54,355 bases of DNA from contig JBHIBC010000010.1 of NCBI GenBank assembly GCA_046758905.1, positions 1 through 54,355 of the forward strand, given 5' to 3'. The notes beneath the pieces are model-generated. The model ran no database searches. It worked only from the letters and a program-made list of their open reading frames with translations, and was not told the origin of the DNA. Made by a program: the position numbers and the translations under genes. This stretch comes from JBHIBC01 sp046758905. GTDB lineage: Bacteria; Acidobacteriota; Polarisedimenticolia; Gp22-AA2. Positions 28,376-34,493 of the stretch are shown here, one piece after another (the first letter of the stretch is position 1; each line of letters starts with the position of its first letter).

Positions 28376-28960
28376 TCAATCGCGCCGCGAGATGACCTGG
28401 TCGATGATCCCGTACTCCTTGGCGGCCGAGGCGGTCATGATGAAATCCCGGTCGGTGTCGCGTTGGATCTGATCCAGCGATTGCCCCGAGTGCTTCCGGA
28501 GAACTTCGTTCAGCATCGCACGAATCCGGAGGATCTCCTTCGCATGGATGTCGACGTCCGACGCCTGGCCGGAGAAATCGCCCATGGGCTGATGCAGGAT
28601 GATCCGCGAATTCGGCAGGGCGAATCGCTTCTTGGGGGTCCCGGCGGCGAGCAGGACCGCCGCCATGCTGGCGGCCTGCCCGATGCAGATCGTCGAGACG
28701 TCCGGACGAATGAACTGCATCGTGTCGTAAATGGCGAGGCCTGCCGTCACCGAGCCTCCGGGGCTGTTGATGTAGACCGAGATGTCCTTCTCGGGATCCT
28801 CGGCCTCCAGGTAAAGCATCTGGGCGATCACCAAGTTGCTGAGGTTGTCGTCGATCGCGGTGCCGATGAAGACGATGTTGTCTCGGAGGAGCCTGGAGTA
28901 GATGTCGTATGCTCGCTCCCCCCGGTTGGTCTGCTCGACCACCATCGGTACGAGTGGCAT
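28376..28960 (-). CDS. clpP: ATP-dependent Clp protease proteolytic subunit ClpP
   Basis: The 194-residue serine protease forms the tetradecameric chamber used by ClpX. The catalytic triad is complete: Ser in CIGQAASMAAVLL, His in RIILHQPMGDFSG and Asp in QRDTDRDFIM. N-terminal MPLVPMVVEQTNRGERAYDIYSRLL is canonical, as is the length. The stop of tig lies 6 bp upstream of its start. Confidence 0.97.
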   Translation of the reverse strand: MPLVPMVVEQTNRGERAYDIYSRLLRDNIVFIGTAIDDNLSNLVIAQMLYLEAEDPEKDISVYINSPGGSVTAGLAIYDTMQFIRPDVSTICIGQAASMAAVLLAAGTPKKRFALPNSRIILHQPMGDFSGQASDVDIHAKEILRIRAMLNEVLRKHSGQSLDQIQRDTDRDFIMTASAAKEYGIIDQVISRRD

Positions 28961-28966
28961 GACGGC

Positions 28967-30253
28967 TTATGTCTCCTCGCGCGTAATAGTAGCACCATCG
29001 AGCAGAAAGTCAAGCGACTTTTCCCTGACGATCCACCGTCTAAGTCCCTCCAGACGGGCGTTTTCGGTGAACCGCTCCTTCACGGCGGCGAGGGTCGCGC
29101 CGCGCCGTCTCGCCTCGTCCCGCATCCAGCGCGCCACGTCTTCCTCGCCCGCCCGAATGTCCTCCTGCGCGGCGATCGCCTCGAGGATCAGCATCGCCCG
29201 CACCGAGTCCACGGCCGCCGGCCGGAACCTCTCCCGCTCCTCGCGCCAATCGACCGGCGCGCGCGTCGGATCGACGCCCCGCGCCACCATCTCCCTCACG
29301 ATCGCCTCCAGCCGTCCCTCCACCTGGACGTCCACGAGCGATTCCGGGACCTCGATGGGGTGCCTGCGGATCAGATCGGCCAGGATCCTGTCCTTCGCCT
29401 CCGCGCGCTCGGCCTCCTCGGCCTGACGCCGCAGCTCGGACTCGACGTGCGCGCGCAGCTCGTCGAGGTCCCTGAAATTGCCGATCTCCCTCGCGAGCCC
29501 GTCGTCGAGCGGCGGGATCACTTTCTTCTTGATCTCCTTGATGGCGATCGTGTAGGCGACGGTGCGGCCCCGGAGCGATTCCGCGTTGTAGTCGTCCGGG
29601 TAGGCGGTCTCGAACGAGCGCGATTCCCCGGGCGACATCCCGAGGATGGCGGCGTTGAAGTCGGGGTGGTTCTCCTCCGAGCCGGCCTCCAGGAACAGCG
29701 GCTCGCCGTCCAGGTCCTCGCCGGCCCCCTTGAGGAAGCGGCAGGAGAGCGCGCCGACGACGTAGTCCCCCTTCTGGACCGGCCGGGCGGTCACGGCCTC
29801 CAGCCGCGCGGCCCGTTCGGCCAGACTGGAGAGCGAGGAGCGGATCATCTCATCGGTGACCCTGCGCCTCCGCACCGTCACCGAGGGGCTCCGGTAGTCC
29901 GTCACCGAGACGGCGGGGCGGACCTCGAAGGTCGCCCTGAAGATCAGGGGGCTTCCCTCCTCGTAGCTGATATCGTCGAGGACCGGCGCCCGCACCGGCT
30001 CGAGCCTCCTCTCCTCGAGCGCCCGGGACGCGTACTCCCGGGCCATGCGGTCGATGACCTCGTCCCGGATCTCCTTGCCGAACCTCCGCCGCACGATCTC
30101 CACGGGGATCCTCCCGGGGCGGAATCCGGGAATGCGGACGCGCCGCGACCAGGCGCGCAGGGCGCGCTCCATCTCTTCGGAGACGACGCTGCCCGGGATC
30201 TCGACCTCGAGACCCCGCTTGCAGGCGTCGAGCTCGTTGACGACCACCTTCAT
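28967..30253 (-). CDS. tig: Trigger factor (ribosome-associated chaperone and peptidyl-prolyl isomerase)
   Basis: The 428-residue chaperone binds at the ribosome exit tunnel through uL23. The N-terminal domain carries the ribosome-binding signature as VRIPGFRPGRIPVEIVRRRFG (variant of GFRxGKxP). The FKBP-type PPIase domain follows (QKGDYVVGALSCRF...), then the long helical arms. The ATG at 30253 is preceded by GAGG and matches the family N-terminus (MKVVVNELDACKRGLEVEIP). The frame is open further upstream but without homologous sequence. Expression is predicted from the sigma-70 promoter 140 bp upstream. Confidence 0.95.
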   Translation of the reverse strand: MKVVVNELDACKRGLEVEIPGSVVSEEMERALRAWSRRVRIPGFRPGRIPVEIVRRRFGKEIRDEVIDRMAREYASRALEERRLEPVRAPVLDDISYEEGSPLIFRATFEVRPAVSVTDYRSPSVTVRRRRVTDEMIRSSLSSLAERAARLEAVTARPVQKGDYVVGALSCRFLKGAGEDLDGEPLFLEAGSEENHPDFNAAILGMSPGESRSFETAYPDDYNAESLRGRTVAYTIAIKEIKKKVIPPLDDGLAREIGNFRDLDELRAHVESELRRQAEEAERAEAKDRILADLIRRHPIEVPESLVDVQVEGRLEAIVREMVARGVDPTRAPVDWREERERFRPAAVDSVRAMLILEAIAAQEDIRAGEEDVARWMRDEARRRGATLAAVKERFTENARLEGLRRWIVREKSLDFLLDGATITREET

Positions 30254-30327
30254 TCCGACACCTCGTCGCGTCCGTGGCCGTTCGGAAGCCCCCGCCTTCG
30301 GCACTCCGCTGTCTCGGACACCCTCAT
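30250..30327 (-). CDS. Possible 25-residue leader ORF overlapping the tig start
   Basis: An ATG at 30327 opens a 25-codon frame (starting MRVSETAECRRRG) whose TGA overlaps the tig ATG as ATGA. It lies inside the predicted tig leader, which is why it may be translated and couple to tig. It has no clear ribosome-binding site and no recognised homologue, so it could be chance. Confidence 0.25.
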   Translation of the reverse strand: MRVSETAECRRRGLPNGHGRDEVSE

Positions 30328-30398
30328 TGGTGGTGGGATTCGACCCGGCAGGGAGTCGATGCCGCGGCTCGGGGCGCGACGGTCGTCGCAGGGAGGGC

Positions 30399-30427
30399 AT
30401 CATAGCAGCAGGCCGGGGCCCTTGCAA
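30399..30427 (-). promoter_or_regulatory. Sigma-70 promoter for tig-clpP-clpX-lon
   Basis: On the minus strand TTGCAA (-35, 30427-30422) is followed by exactly 17 bp and TATGAT (-10, 30404-30399, one mismatch). Transcription would start near 30392, giving a leader of about 140 nt. No CIRCE or sigma-32-like element is visible, so heat regulation is not evident from the sequence. Confidence 0.7.
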
Positions 30428-30483
30428 GGGAGGCGGGGGGCCCGCGGACCCCGGCTCCGGAGCGCGGAATCTCACGCCGGAAC

Positions 30484-30561
30484 TGAGACTCTCAGCGTGA
30501 GACTCCCGGGAGAGCCGCGACACGCGGCCGCCTCGGGAAGCCCGCCCGGTGCCGAGTCTCA
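30484..30561. repeat. Three copies of the octamer TGAGACTC in a divergent control region
   Basis: TGAGACTC occurs at 30484-30491 and 30498-30505 in the same orientation and at 30554-30561 inverted (GAGTCTCA). A hairpin, TCTCACGC with GCGTGAGA, surrounds the first two copies. The cluster lies in the roughly 500-bp region between divergent tig and the receiver-PilZ gene, upstream of both predicted promoters, so it may be a regulator-binding site. Confidence 0.45.
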
Positions 30562-30684
30562 GCCGCGCCCGAGCCTATCCCGACACCGCCGTGCGGCCGA
30601 GGGCCGCACCGATCCCGCCGAAGCGCCCCACGGGTCGGCGCTTCCGGCCCGCGGCGGATCGGGAGCCGGGTCGGGGCACGGATA

Positions 30685-30713
30685 TTGCAATTTTTCCGGC
30701 GTCCATGGATGAT
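30685..30713 (+). promoter_or_regulatory. Probable sigma-70 promoter for the second receiver-PilZ gene
   Basis: TTGCAA (30685-30690) and GATGAT (30708-30713) are 17 bp apart, the same -35 sequence as at the divergent tig promoter. Transcription would start near 30720, downstream of the ATG at 30705, which supports the TTG start at 30753 for the gene. Confidence 0.4.
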
Positions 30714-30752
30714 GGCCGCTCATCCACTCACGGGCGCCATGGGCGGGGCTAC

Positions 30753-31442
30753 TTGAAGAAGCTGTTGCTGTCCGACGACATCGGGCGCGCCCTCGACCGC
30801 GCCGACTGCTTCCTGCACCGGACGGCGTTCGACCTGATCGTGGGCCGCTCCGGGGAGGAGATCCTGGACCTGATCCTCCGCGAGCGTCCCTGCGCGGCGA
30901 TGTTCAACTACTACCTGGCCGGACTCAAGGGGGACGAGGTCTGTCGGCGGATCAGACGATCGGGCCTCGGGCGCGGCGCGCTGCCGGTCCTCATCGTCGG
31001 CCCCCCCGAACCCGCGGACATCCCGCTGCGATGCCGGCAGGCGGAGTGTGACGAGTACATCGAGTCGCCGGCCGATCCGGACGTGCTGCTCCACTCGCTG
31101 GCGGGAGCGCTCGGCATCCAGTTCCGTCGACACGTCCGCGTGCCGGCCGTCATCTCGATCAGCTTCGGCCGGATCGTCAGCGAGTTCCTCGGGTACACGA
31201 GGGACATCAGCGAGGGCGGAATGCTGGTGGAGACCAGCGTCGACGTCCACAGCGGCAAGCGCCTGTACCTGCGCATCTTCCTGGGCGAGAAGGAGCGCCC
31301 GATCGTCGCCCGCGCCACCGTGCTCCGGGTGCACAGGCCGCACGGGGCCGAGCACAACTATCTCGGCCTGCAGTTCCAGAAGATGGATACGGGCTCCGCC
31401 ACCCGTCTCAAGGAGTTCATCCGGGCCAGGGCGCAGCACTGA
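30753..31442 (+). CDS. Degenerate receiver (pseudo-receiver) plus PilZ domain protein
   Basis: From the TTG at 30753 the 229-residue protein starts as a receiver fold (KKLLLSDDIGRALDR...). At the phospho-acceptor position of the usual 'LLDLYLPG' it reads MFNYYLAG, so Asp is replaced by Asn52; the conserved Lys of 'TKP' reads ESP. Phosphorylation is therefore unlikely. The C-terminal PilZ domain is intact, with RRHVRVP (RxxxR-like) and RDISEGGMLVE (DxSxxG), the cyclic-di-GMP-binding pattern. TTG is preferred over ATG 30705 because of GGGG 6 nt upstream and the promoter position. It resembles the receiver-PilZ protein at 16.1 kb and probably arose by duplication. It is a candidate c-di-GMP effector without kinase input. 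Confidence 0.8.
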   Translation: MKKLLLSDDIGRALDRADCFLHRTAFDLIVGRSGEEILDLILRERPCAAMFNYYLAGLKGDEVCRRIRRSGLGRGALPVLIVGPPEPADIPLRCRQAECDEYIESPADPDVLLHSLAGALGIQFRRHVRVPAVISISFGRIVSEFLGYTRDISEGGMLVETSVDVHSGKRLYLRIFLGEKERPIVARATVLRVHRPHGAEHNYLGLQFQKMDTGSATRLKEFIRARAQH

Positions 31443-31491
31443 GGCCGCCCCGCCGGGCGGGCCGCGGCGCCCCGCTATTCCGGCGGCGAAG

Positions 31492-31523
31492 AGGCGGCGC
31501 GCCCGCGGGCGGGCGCGCCGCCT
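31492..31523 (+). terminator. 14-bp GC-rich hairpin between convergent genes
   Basis: AGGCGGCGCGCCCG and CGGGCGCGCCGCCT form a perfect 14-bp stem with a 4-nt loop, 50 bp after the receiver-PilZ stop and 70 bp before the 3' end of the convergent secreted-protein gene. There is no T-tract on either side, so it may need Rho or act as a bidirectional 3'-end stabiliser. Confidence 0.5.
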
Positions 31524-31593
31524 GTGACCTCCGTCGAGCGACGGCGGCGGCCGCCGCTGCCTTCCGTGTCGCCGCCTCTGCGCCCCGCGCTCC

Positions 31594-32040
31594 CTACTTC
31601 TTCGCGAACACGCTGAGGGAGACCTGGGCCGGCAGCGGGGACCGGTTCACGACCTCGAGCGTCAGCACCGGGCCGAATACCGGCATCCTGGTGGCGCTGC
31701 GGGCGCTGCCTCTCCCCCCGAAGCTGAGGTCCAGCCGGTTGGGGACCGGCACGGAGGGCGGACCGAAGATGGTCGCCACCTCGATGCGGCCGTCGTTCGG
31801 CCCTGACTCGGCGGCCGCGAGGATGCTGAGCCGGCTGAACGATCTCAAGTCGACCGTCCGCCGGACGCTCTCGCCGGGCGCCAGGGTGACGCCGGCGAGA
31901 AGCGGCGCGAAATGAGTGTTGCCGACGATCACGACCGGGGTCGGCTCGTGCGCGCCGACCGGCGGCCCGGCGGCCGCGGATGACGCGAGCGCCGCGGGCA
32001 GGGCCAGTATCGCCAGGAGCAACGGGACTGCCTTTCTCAT
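31594..32040 (-). CDS. Small secreted protein of unknown function
   Basis: The 148-residue product begins with a clear signal peptide (MRKAVPLLLAILALPAALASSAAAG). The mature part is predicted to be all-beta, with strands such as PVVIVGNTHFAPLLAG, ESVRRTVDLRSFSRLSILA and VLTLEVVNRSPLPAQVSLSV, which suggests an immunoglobulin-like or beta-sandwich fold. No cysteines or catalytic motif are visible. AGAGGAGG lies 7 nt before the ATG. No family is recognised. Confidence 0.7.
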   Translation of the reverse strand: MRKAVPLLLAILALPAALASSAAAGPPVGAHEPTPVVIVGNTHFAPLLAGVTLAPGESVRRTVDLRSFSRLSILAAAESGPNDGRIEVATIFGPPSVPVPNRLDLSFGGRGSARSATRMPVFGPVLTLEVVNRSPLPAQVSLSVFAKK

Positions 32041-32129
32041 GTGTGGCCTCCTCTCGTGAGTTCAGGGTCGAATCGTCCAGCGCCCCTTAAAGACCGAACT
32101 CCGGGCTCCGGGGTTTAGCCCGGGGAGAA

Positions 32130-32220
32130 TCTCCCGCCGCCCGCGGGGAGCCGAGGTCCGGCGCTCCTGGAGCAGGCCCTGCGCCTGCGATCTCCCGCCG
32201 CTCGCGGGGAGCCGAGGCCG
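32130..32220. repeat. Imperfect direct repeat of about 27 bp, each copy able to fold
   Basis: The unit TCTCCCGCCGC-N-CGCGGGGAG-CCGAGG occurs at 32130-32156 and 32191-32217 with one mismatch. Each copy holds a short stem (TCCCGC/GCGGGGA). A further hairpin, GGGCT/AGCCC, lies just before the first copy. The array fills the 286-bp gap between the divergent secreted-protein and selenoprotein genes. It could be a REP-like element or a regulatory tandem site. Confidence 0.55.
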
Positions 32221-32326
32221 AAATTCCCGGCTCCACGGCCGGCCGCCGGCACCCGGGCACCCGTTTGACAGGAGGCGTCGCCGCCGGTATGGTTCGGCCG
32301 GCTGCTCCTTCGCAGGAGGTTCGGCC

Positions 32327-33196
32327 GTGGGACGCATCCGCCGCCTGGCACCCGATGCGGTCGGCCCGGATATCCGTGGGCTCTTCAGGAGATTCCTGCA
32401 GGAGCGCGGCAACATCCCGAACATGTTCCGCGCCGTCGCTCACCGTCCCGAGATCCTGACGACGATGCTGGCCCACTTCCGGGCGGTTCTCGGGCCGGGG
32501 ACCGTGCCGATCCCGCTGAAGGAGATGCTCGCCGTCCGGGTCTCGCGCCTGAACGACTGTCACTACTGACTGGCCTCCCACACTGCTTTGGCAAAGCAGG
32601 TCGGCGTGAGCGTCGAGGCGCTGGAAGGGCTCCGGGATCCGGATCGGCACCCGTTTCCCCCCGAACACCGGGCGGCGTTGGGATTCGCCGACGCCATGAC
32701 CCGCGGTTCCGGGGAGGTGCCGGACGAGACCTTCGAGGAGCTGAGGCGTCACTTCAGCGAGCCCCAGATCGTCGAGATCGCCGCTGTCATCGGCATCTTC
32801 AACTACTTCAACCGCTTCAACAACGCCCTGCGGACGGACATCACTCTCGCCGACCCCGACCTCCTGGCGCGCCGGATTGAGGAGGCCGTCGCCTCGGCCG
32901 CCGGCGCGGGTGCCGCCTGCGAGAGGGCGGCGACGATCCTGGCCGCCGGAAGGCGTTACCCGCGGGTGGCCATCCACCGCCGCCGGGGGGAACGCTCCGA
33001 ACGCCTGGCCCTCGCCGCCCCGCAGCCCGCCGGAACGACGCGATCGCGGTTGCGGGTCCCGATCGGAAGCGAGGGGAACCGGGCGGGGACCATCGAGGCC
33101 GCGTCCGACACCGAGGCGGGATTCGATGACGAGGATCGGGCCCTCCTCGAGCGGGTCGCGTCCCTGCTGGCGCCGCTTATCGCACCGGACCGCTGA
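32327..33196 (+). CDS. Predicted selenoprotein: AhpD-like/carboxymuconolactone decarboxylase domain (CxxU) with GAF-like C-terminal region
   Basis: The frame from the GTG at 32327 (AGGAGG 7 nt upstream) reaches an in-frame TGA at 32567-32569 and continues without another stop to 33196. Around the TGA the protein reads SRLNDCHY-U-LASHTALAKQ. In AhpD-like peroxidase-related proteins this is the redox motif CHYC-LASHT, so the TGA takes the place of the second catalytic Cys and is best read as selenocysteine 81 beside Cys78. A hairpin fitting the bacterial SECIS model begins 13 nt after the TGA. The family reduces peroxides through an adjacent Cys pair. Residues about 185-289 look like a GAF domain (RVPIGSEGNRAGTIEAASDT...FDDEDRALLERVASL), an unusual fusion. 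If Sec is not inserted, the product would stop at 80 residues, lacking the active site. Confidence 0.8.
32583..32599 (+). promoter_or_regulatory. Bacterial SECIS hairpin for selenocysteine insertion
   Basis: CTGCTTT and AAAGCAG pair perfectly over 7 bp around the loop GGC. The stem begins 13 nt and the loop 20 nt after the TGA, within the 16-37 nt window of known bacterial SECIS elements, and a G occupies the first loop positions as required for SelB. The hairpin is inside the coding sequence of the AhpD-like gene. Confidence 0.7.
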
Positions 33197-33286
33197 GCCG
33201 GGCCCCGCGATCCCCTCCGGCCCCGCCGGAATCCCCCGGCCCCGCGGAGGACGGTGGCAGGCTCCGCACCGGTCGGGCGCGAGGGG

Positions 33287-33371
33287 TGGTGCGAAAGGAG
33301 GGATTCGAACCCTCACGGGTTGCCCCACCGGATCCTAAGTCCGGCGCGTCTGCCGGTTCCGCCACTTTCGC
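33287..33371 (-). tRNA. tRNA-Leu (anticodon TAG)
   Basis: An 85-nt tRNA including encoded CCA. The acceptor GCGAAAG pairs with CTTTCGC; the D-arm is TGGCGGAACCGGCAGACGCG; the anticodon loop CTTAGGA gives TAG (reads CUA/CUN leucine codons); a long class II variable arm (TGGGGCAACCCGT) and the T-arm GGGTTCGAATCCC are present. All elements of a functional leucine tRNA are seen. Confidence 0.97.
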
Positions 33372-33552
33372 CCCCCTCCAGTTTCATCCACTCACGCCGC
33401 TCGACGCAACAGCTCCCGCGGGCCCGAGCGGCTCCGGACGGTTCCCCGAGACCGGCCGCGCCGGCGGGAGGGCCGCGCCGGCGCGCCGGGACGCGGCGGT
33501 GCAGGTCCGCTCCCGGGCGGGGGCCCGGCACACGAAAAAATTTCACGCCCTG

Positions 33553-33571
33553 CCCGCGCGAATTGCGCGGG
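33553..33571. promoter_or_regulatory. 19-bp palindrome upstream of the sigma-54 promoter, candidate enhancer site
   Basis: CCCGCGC-GAATT-GCGCGGG is a perfect inverted repeat with a 5-nt centre. Its centre lies about 94 bp before the transcription start predicted for the sigma-54 promoter at 33630, the usual range for binding sites of NtrC-type activators. The cognate regulator may be the response regulator encoded at 36.8 kb. Confidence 0.45.
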
Positions 33572-33629
33572 GGCGAATCGATTGCGTGCCCCGAACCCGG
33601 AGCCGGCCTCCGGACGGCCGCGCGGCAGC

Positions 33630-33645
33630 GGGCACACCTCTTGCA
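33630..33645 (+). promoter_or_regulatory. Sigma-54 (-24/-12) promoter of the small-RNA unit
   Basis: GGGCACACCTCTTGCA matches the consensus TGGCAC-N5-TTGCA at all but the first base. The invariant GG (33631-33632) and GC (33643-33644) are separated by exactly 10 nt. Transcription would begin near 33656. Confidence 0.72.
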
Positions 33646-33655
33646 AATACGCAGT

Positions 33656-33867
33656 CAGCGAGCGATTCGGGGTCCCCGGGCGCGAGGTGGGGACGGGAAC
33701 CCCGGTCGCCGCAACGGGACGGGCTTGCGGGGGCCGCGGCGCGACATGCGTGCTCTCCCGGGCCCGGACACCGTCTCCGGCGAGCGCGCCGATCCCCTCT
33801 CAGGCGGCGGGCCGGAGCTTCACGGCCCCTCCGCGGCGTCGAGAACGGCGCGGAGGGGCCTCTTTTC
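33656..33867 (+). ncRNA. Predicted sigma-54-dependent small RNA, about 210 nt
   Basis: The region runs from the start predicted for the -24/-12 promoter to a strong intrinsic terminator. The only ATG frame inside it (33746) runs straight through the terminator, so a coding role is unlikely. The RNA can form internal hairpins, for example GGGG-ACGGGAA-CCCC near 33689-33703. No known RNA family is recognised. It lies between tRNA-Leu and the universal-stress-protein operon. Confidence 0.55.
33824..33867 (+). terminator. Intrinsic terminator of the predicted small RNA
   Basis: GGCCCCTCCGCG and CGCGGAGGGGCC form a perfect 12-bp stem around a 13-nt loop and are followed by TCTTTTC. In this GC-rich genome a four-T run right after a stem this strong is a clear Rho-independent signal. 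Confidence 0.8.
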
Positions 33868-33968
33868 GGGCCGGGAGCCCTCCGTCCCATCCGCTTCCGT
33901 CTCCCGCCGGCCGGCGGCTCGCGAGGTCATCCCCTCCGGAACGCCGCCGCCGAACCCCGATCGGCTTT

Positions 33969-33984
33969 TGGCACGCTTGCTGCT
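33969..33984 (+). promoter_or_regulatory. Sigma-54 (-24/-12) promoter of the stress-protein/two-component operon
   Basis: TGGCACGCTTGCTGCT has an exact TGGCAC -24 element and a CTGCT -12 element; GG (33970-33971) and GC (33982-33983) are 10 nt apart. Transcription would begin near 33995, leaving a 16-nt leader that contains AAGAGGA just before the ATG at 34011. Confidence 0.7.
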
Positions 33985-34010
33985 TGCGCATGGATCAAGA
34001 GGATCCCGTG

Positions 34011-34493
34011 ATGAAAATCATGGTCGCCTACGACGGCTCCCCACCTTCCGAGGCGGCCGTGGGGGAGGTGCTGCGCCGTCCCTGGCCGGAAGGGTCCGAG
34101 GTGCGCCTGGTGACCGTGGTGGAGGCGGAGCAGCTCGTCGTCCCGCCCGCAGGGGTCGAAGTCTACGGGCCGCTGGCGGAGCGGATTCGGGTCACCCTGC
34201 GGGAGAACTCCTACCGGCGGATCCAGGCGGCCATGGAGAAGTTCAGGTCGCGCCCGGAGCTGCAGCCCAGCTACGAGCTGCGCGACGGGAGCGTGAAGCG
34301 GGCCCTGCTGCAAGCGATCCGGGAGTGGGGGGCCGACCTAGTCGTCCTCGGCTCCACGGGGACCAGCGCCATCGGGCGGATGCTGCTCGGGAGCGTCTGC
34401 CACGCTCTCCTGGCGCACGCCCCCTGCAACGTGGAGATCGTCAAAGTCGTCGAGCCGCACGGGACAAACCCGGCCCCCTCCGTATTAGACTAA
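34011..34493 (+). CDS. Universal stress protein (UspA family, ATP-binding type)
   Basis: The 160-residue cytoplasmic protein has the Usp fold with MKIMVAYDGSPPSEAAV at the N-terminus and the nucleotide-binding signature G-x2-G-x9-GS as GSTGTSAIGRMLLGS near the C-terminus, so it belongs to the ATP-binding class. The ATG at 34011 is chosen over ATG 33990 because the latter lies before the predicted transcription start and AAGAGGA precedes the former. The TAA stop overlaps the histidine-kinase ATG by one base (TAATG). The gene leads a sigma-54-driven operon, so its product probably acts in the response the kinase controls. Confidence 0.88.
   Translation: MKIMVAYDGSPPSEAAVGEVLRRPWPEGSEVRLVTVVEAEQLVVPPAGVEVYGPLAERIRVTLRENSYRRIQAAMEKFRSRPELQPSYELRDGSVKRALLQAIREWGADLVVLGSTGTSAIGRMLLGSVCHALLAHAPCNVEIVKVVEPHGTNPAPSVLD

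Noticed and set aside
30325..30350. tRNA-like 3' end (GGGTCGAATCCC...ACCACCA) upstream of tig
   Set aside because: The T-stem does not pair, one loop base is missing, and neither an acceptor partner nor a D-arm lies upstream.
32567..32569. The TGA as evidence of a pseudogene or sequencing error
   Set aside because: It replaces exactly the catalytic Cys, all following codons keep the family sequence, and a SECIS-like hairpin follows; selenocysteine explains all three.
33746..33870. An ORF starting at ATG 33746 inside the predicted small RNA
   Set aside because: It has no ribosome-binding site or family similarity and runs straight through a strong intrinsic terminator.
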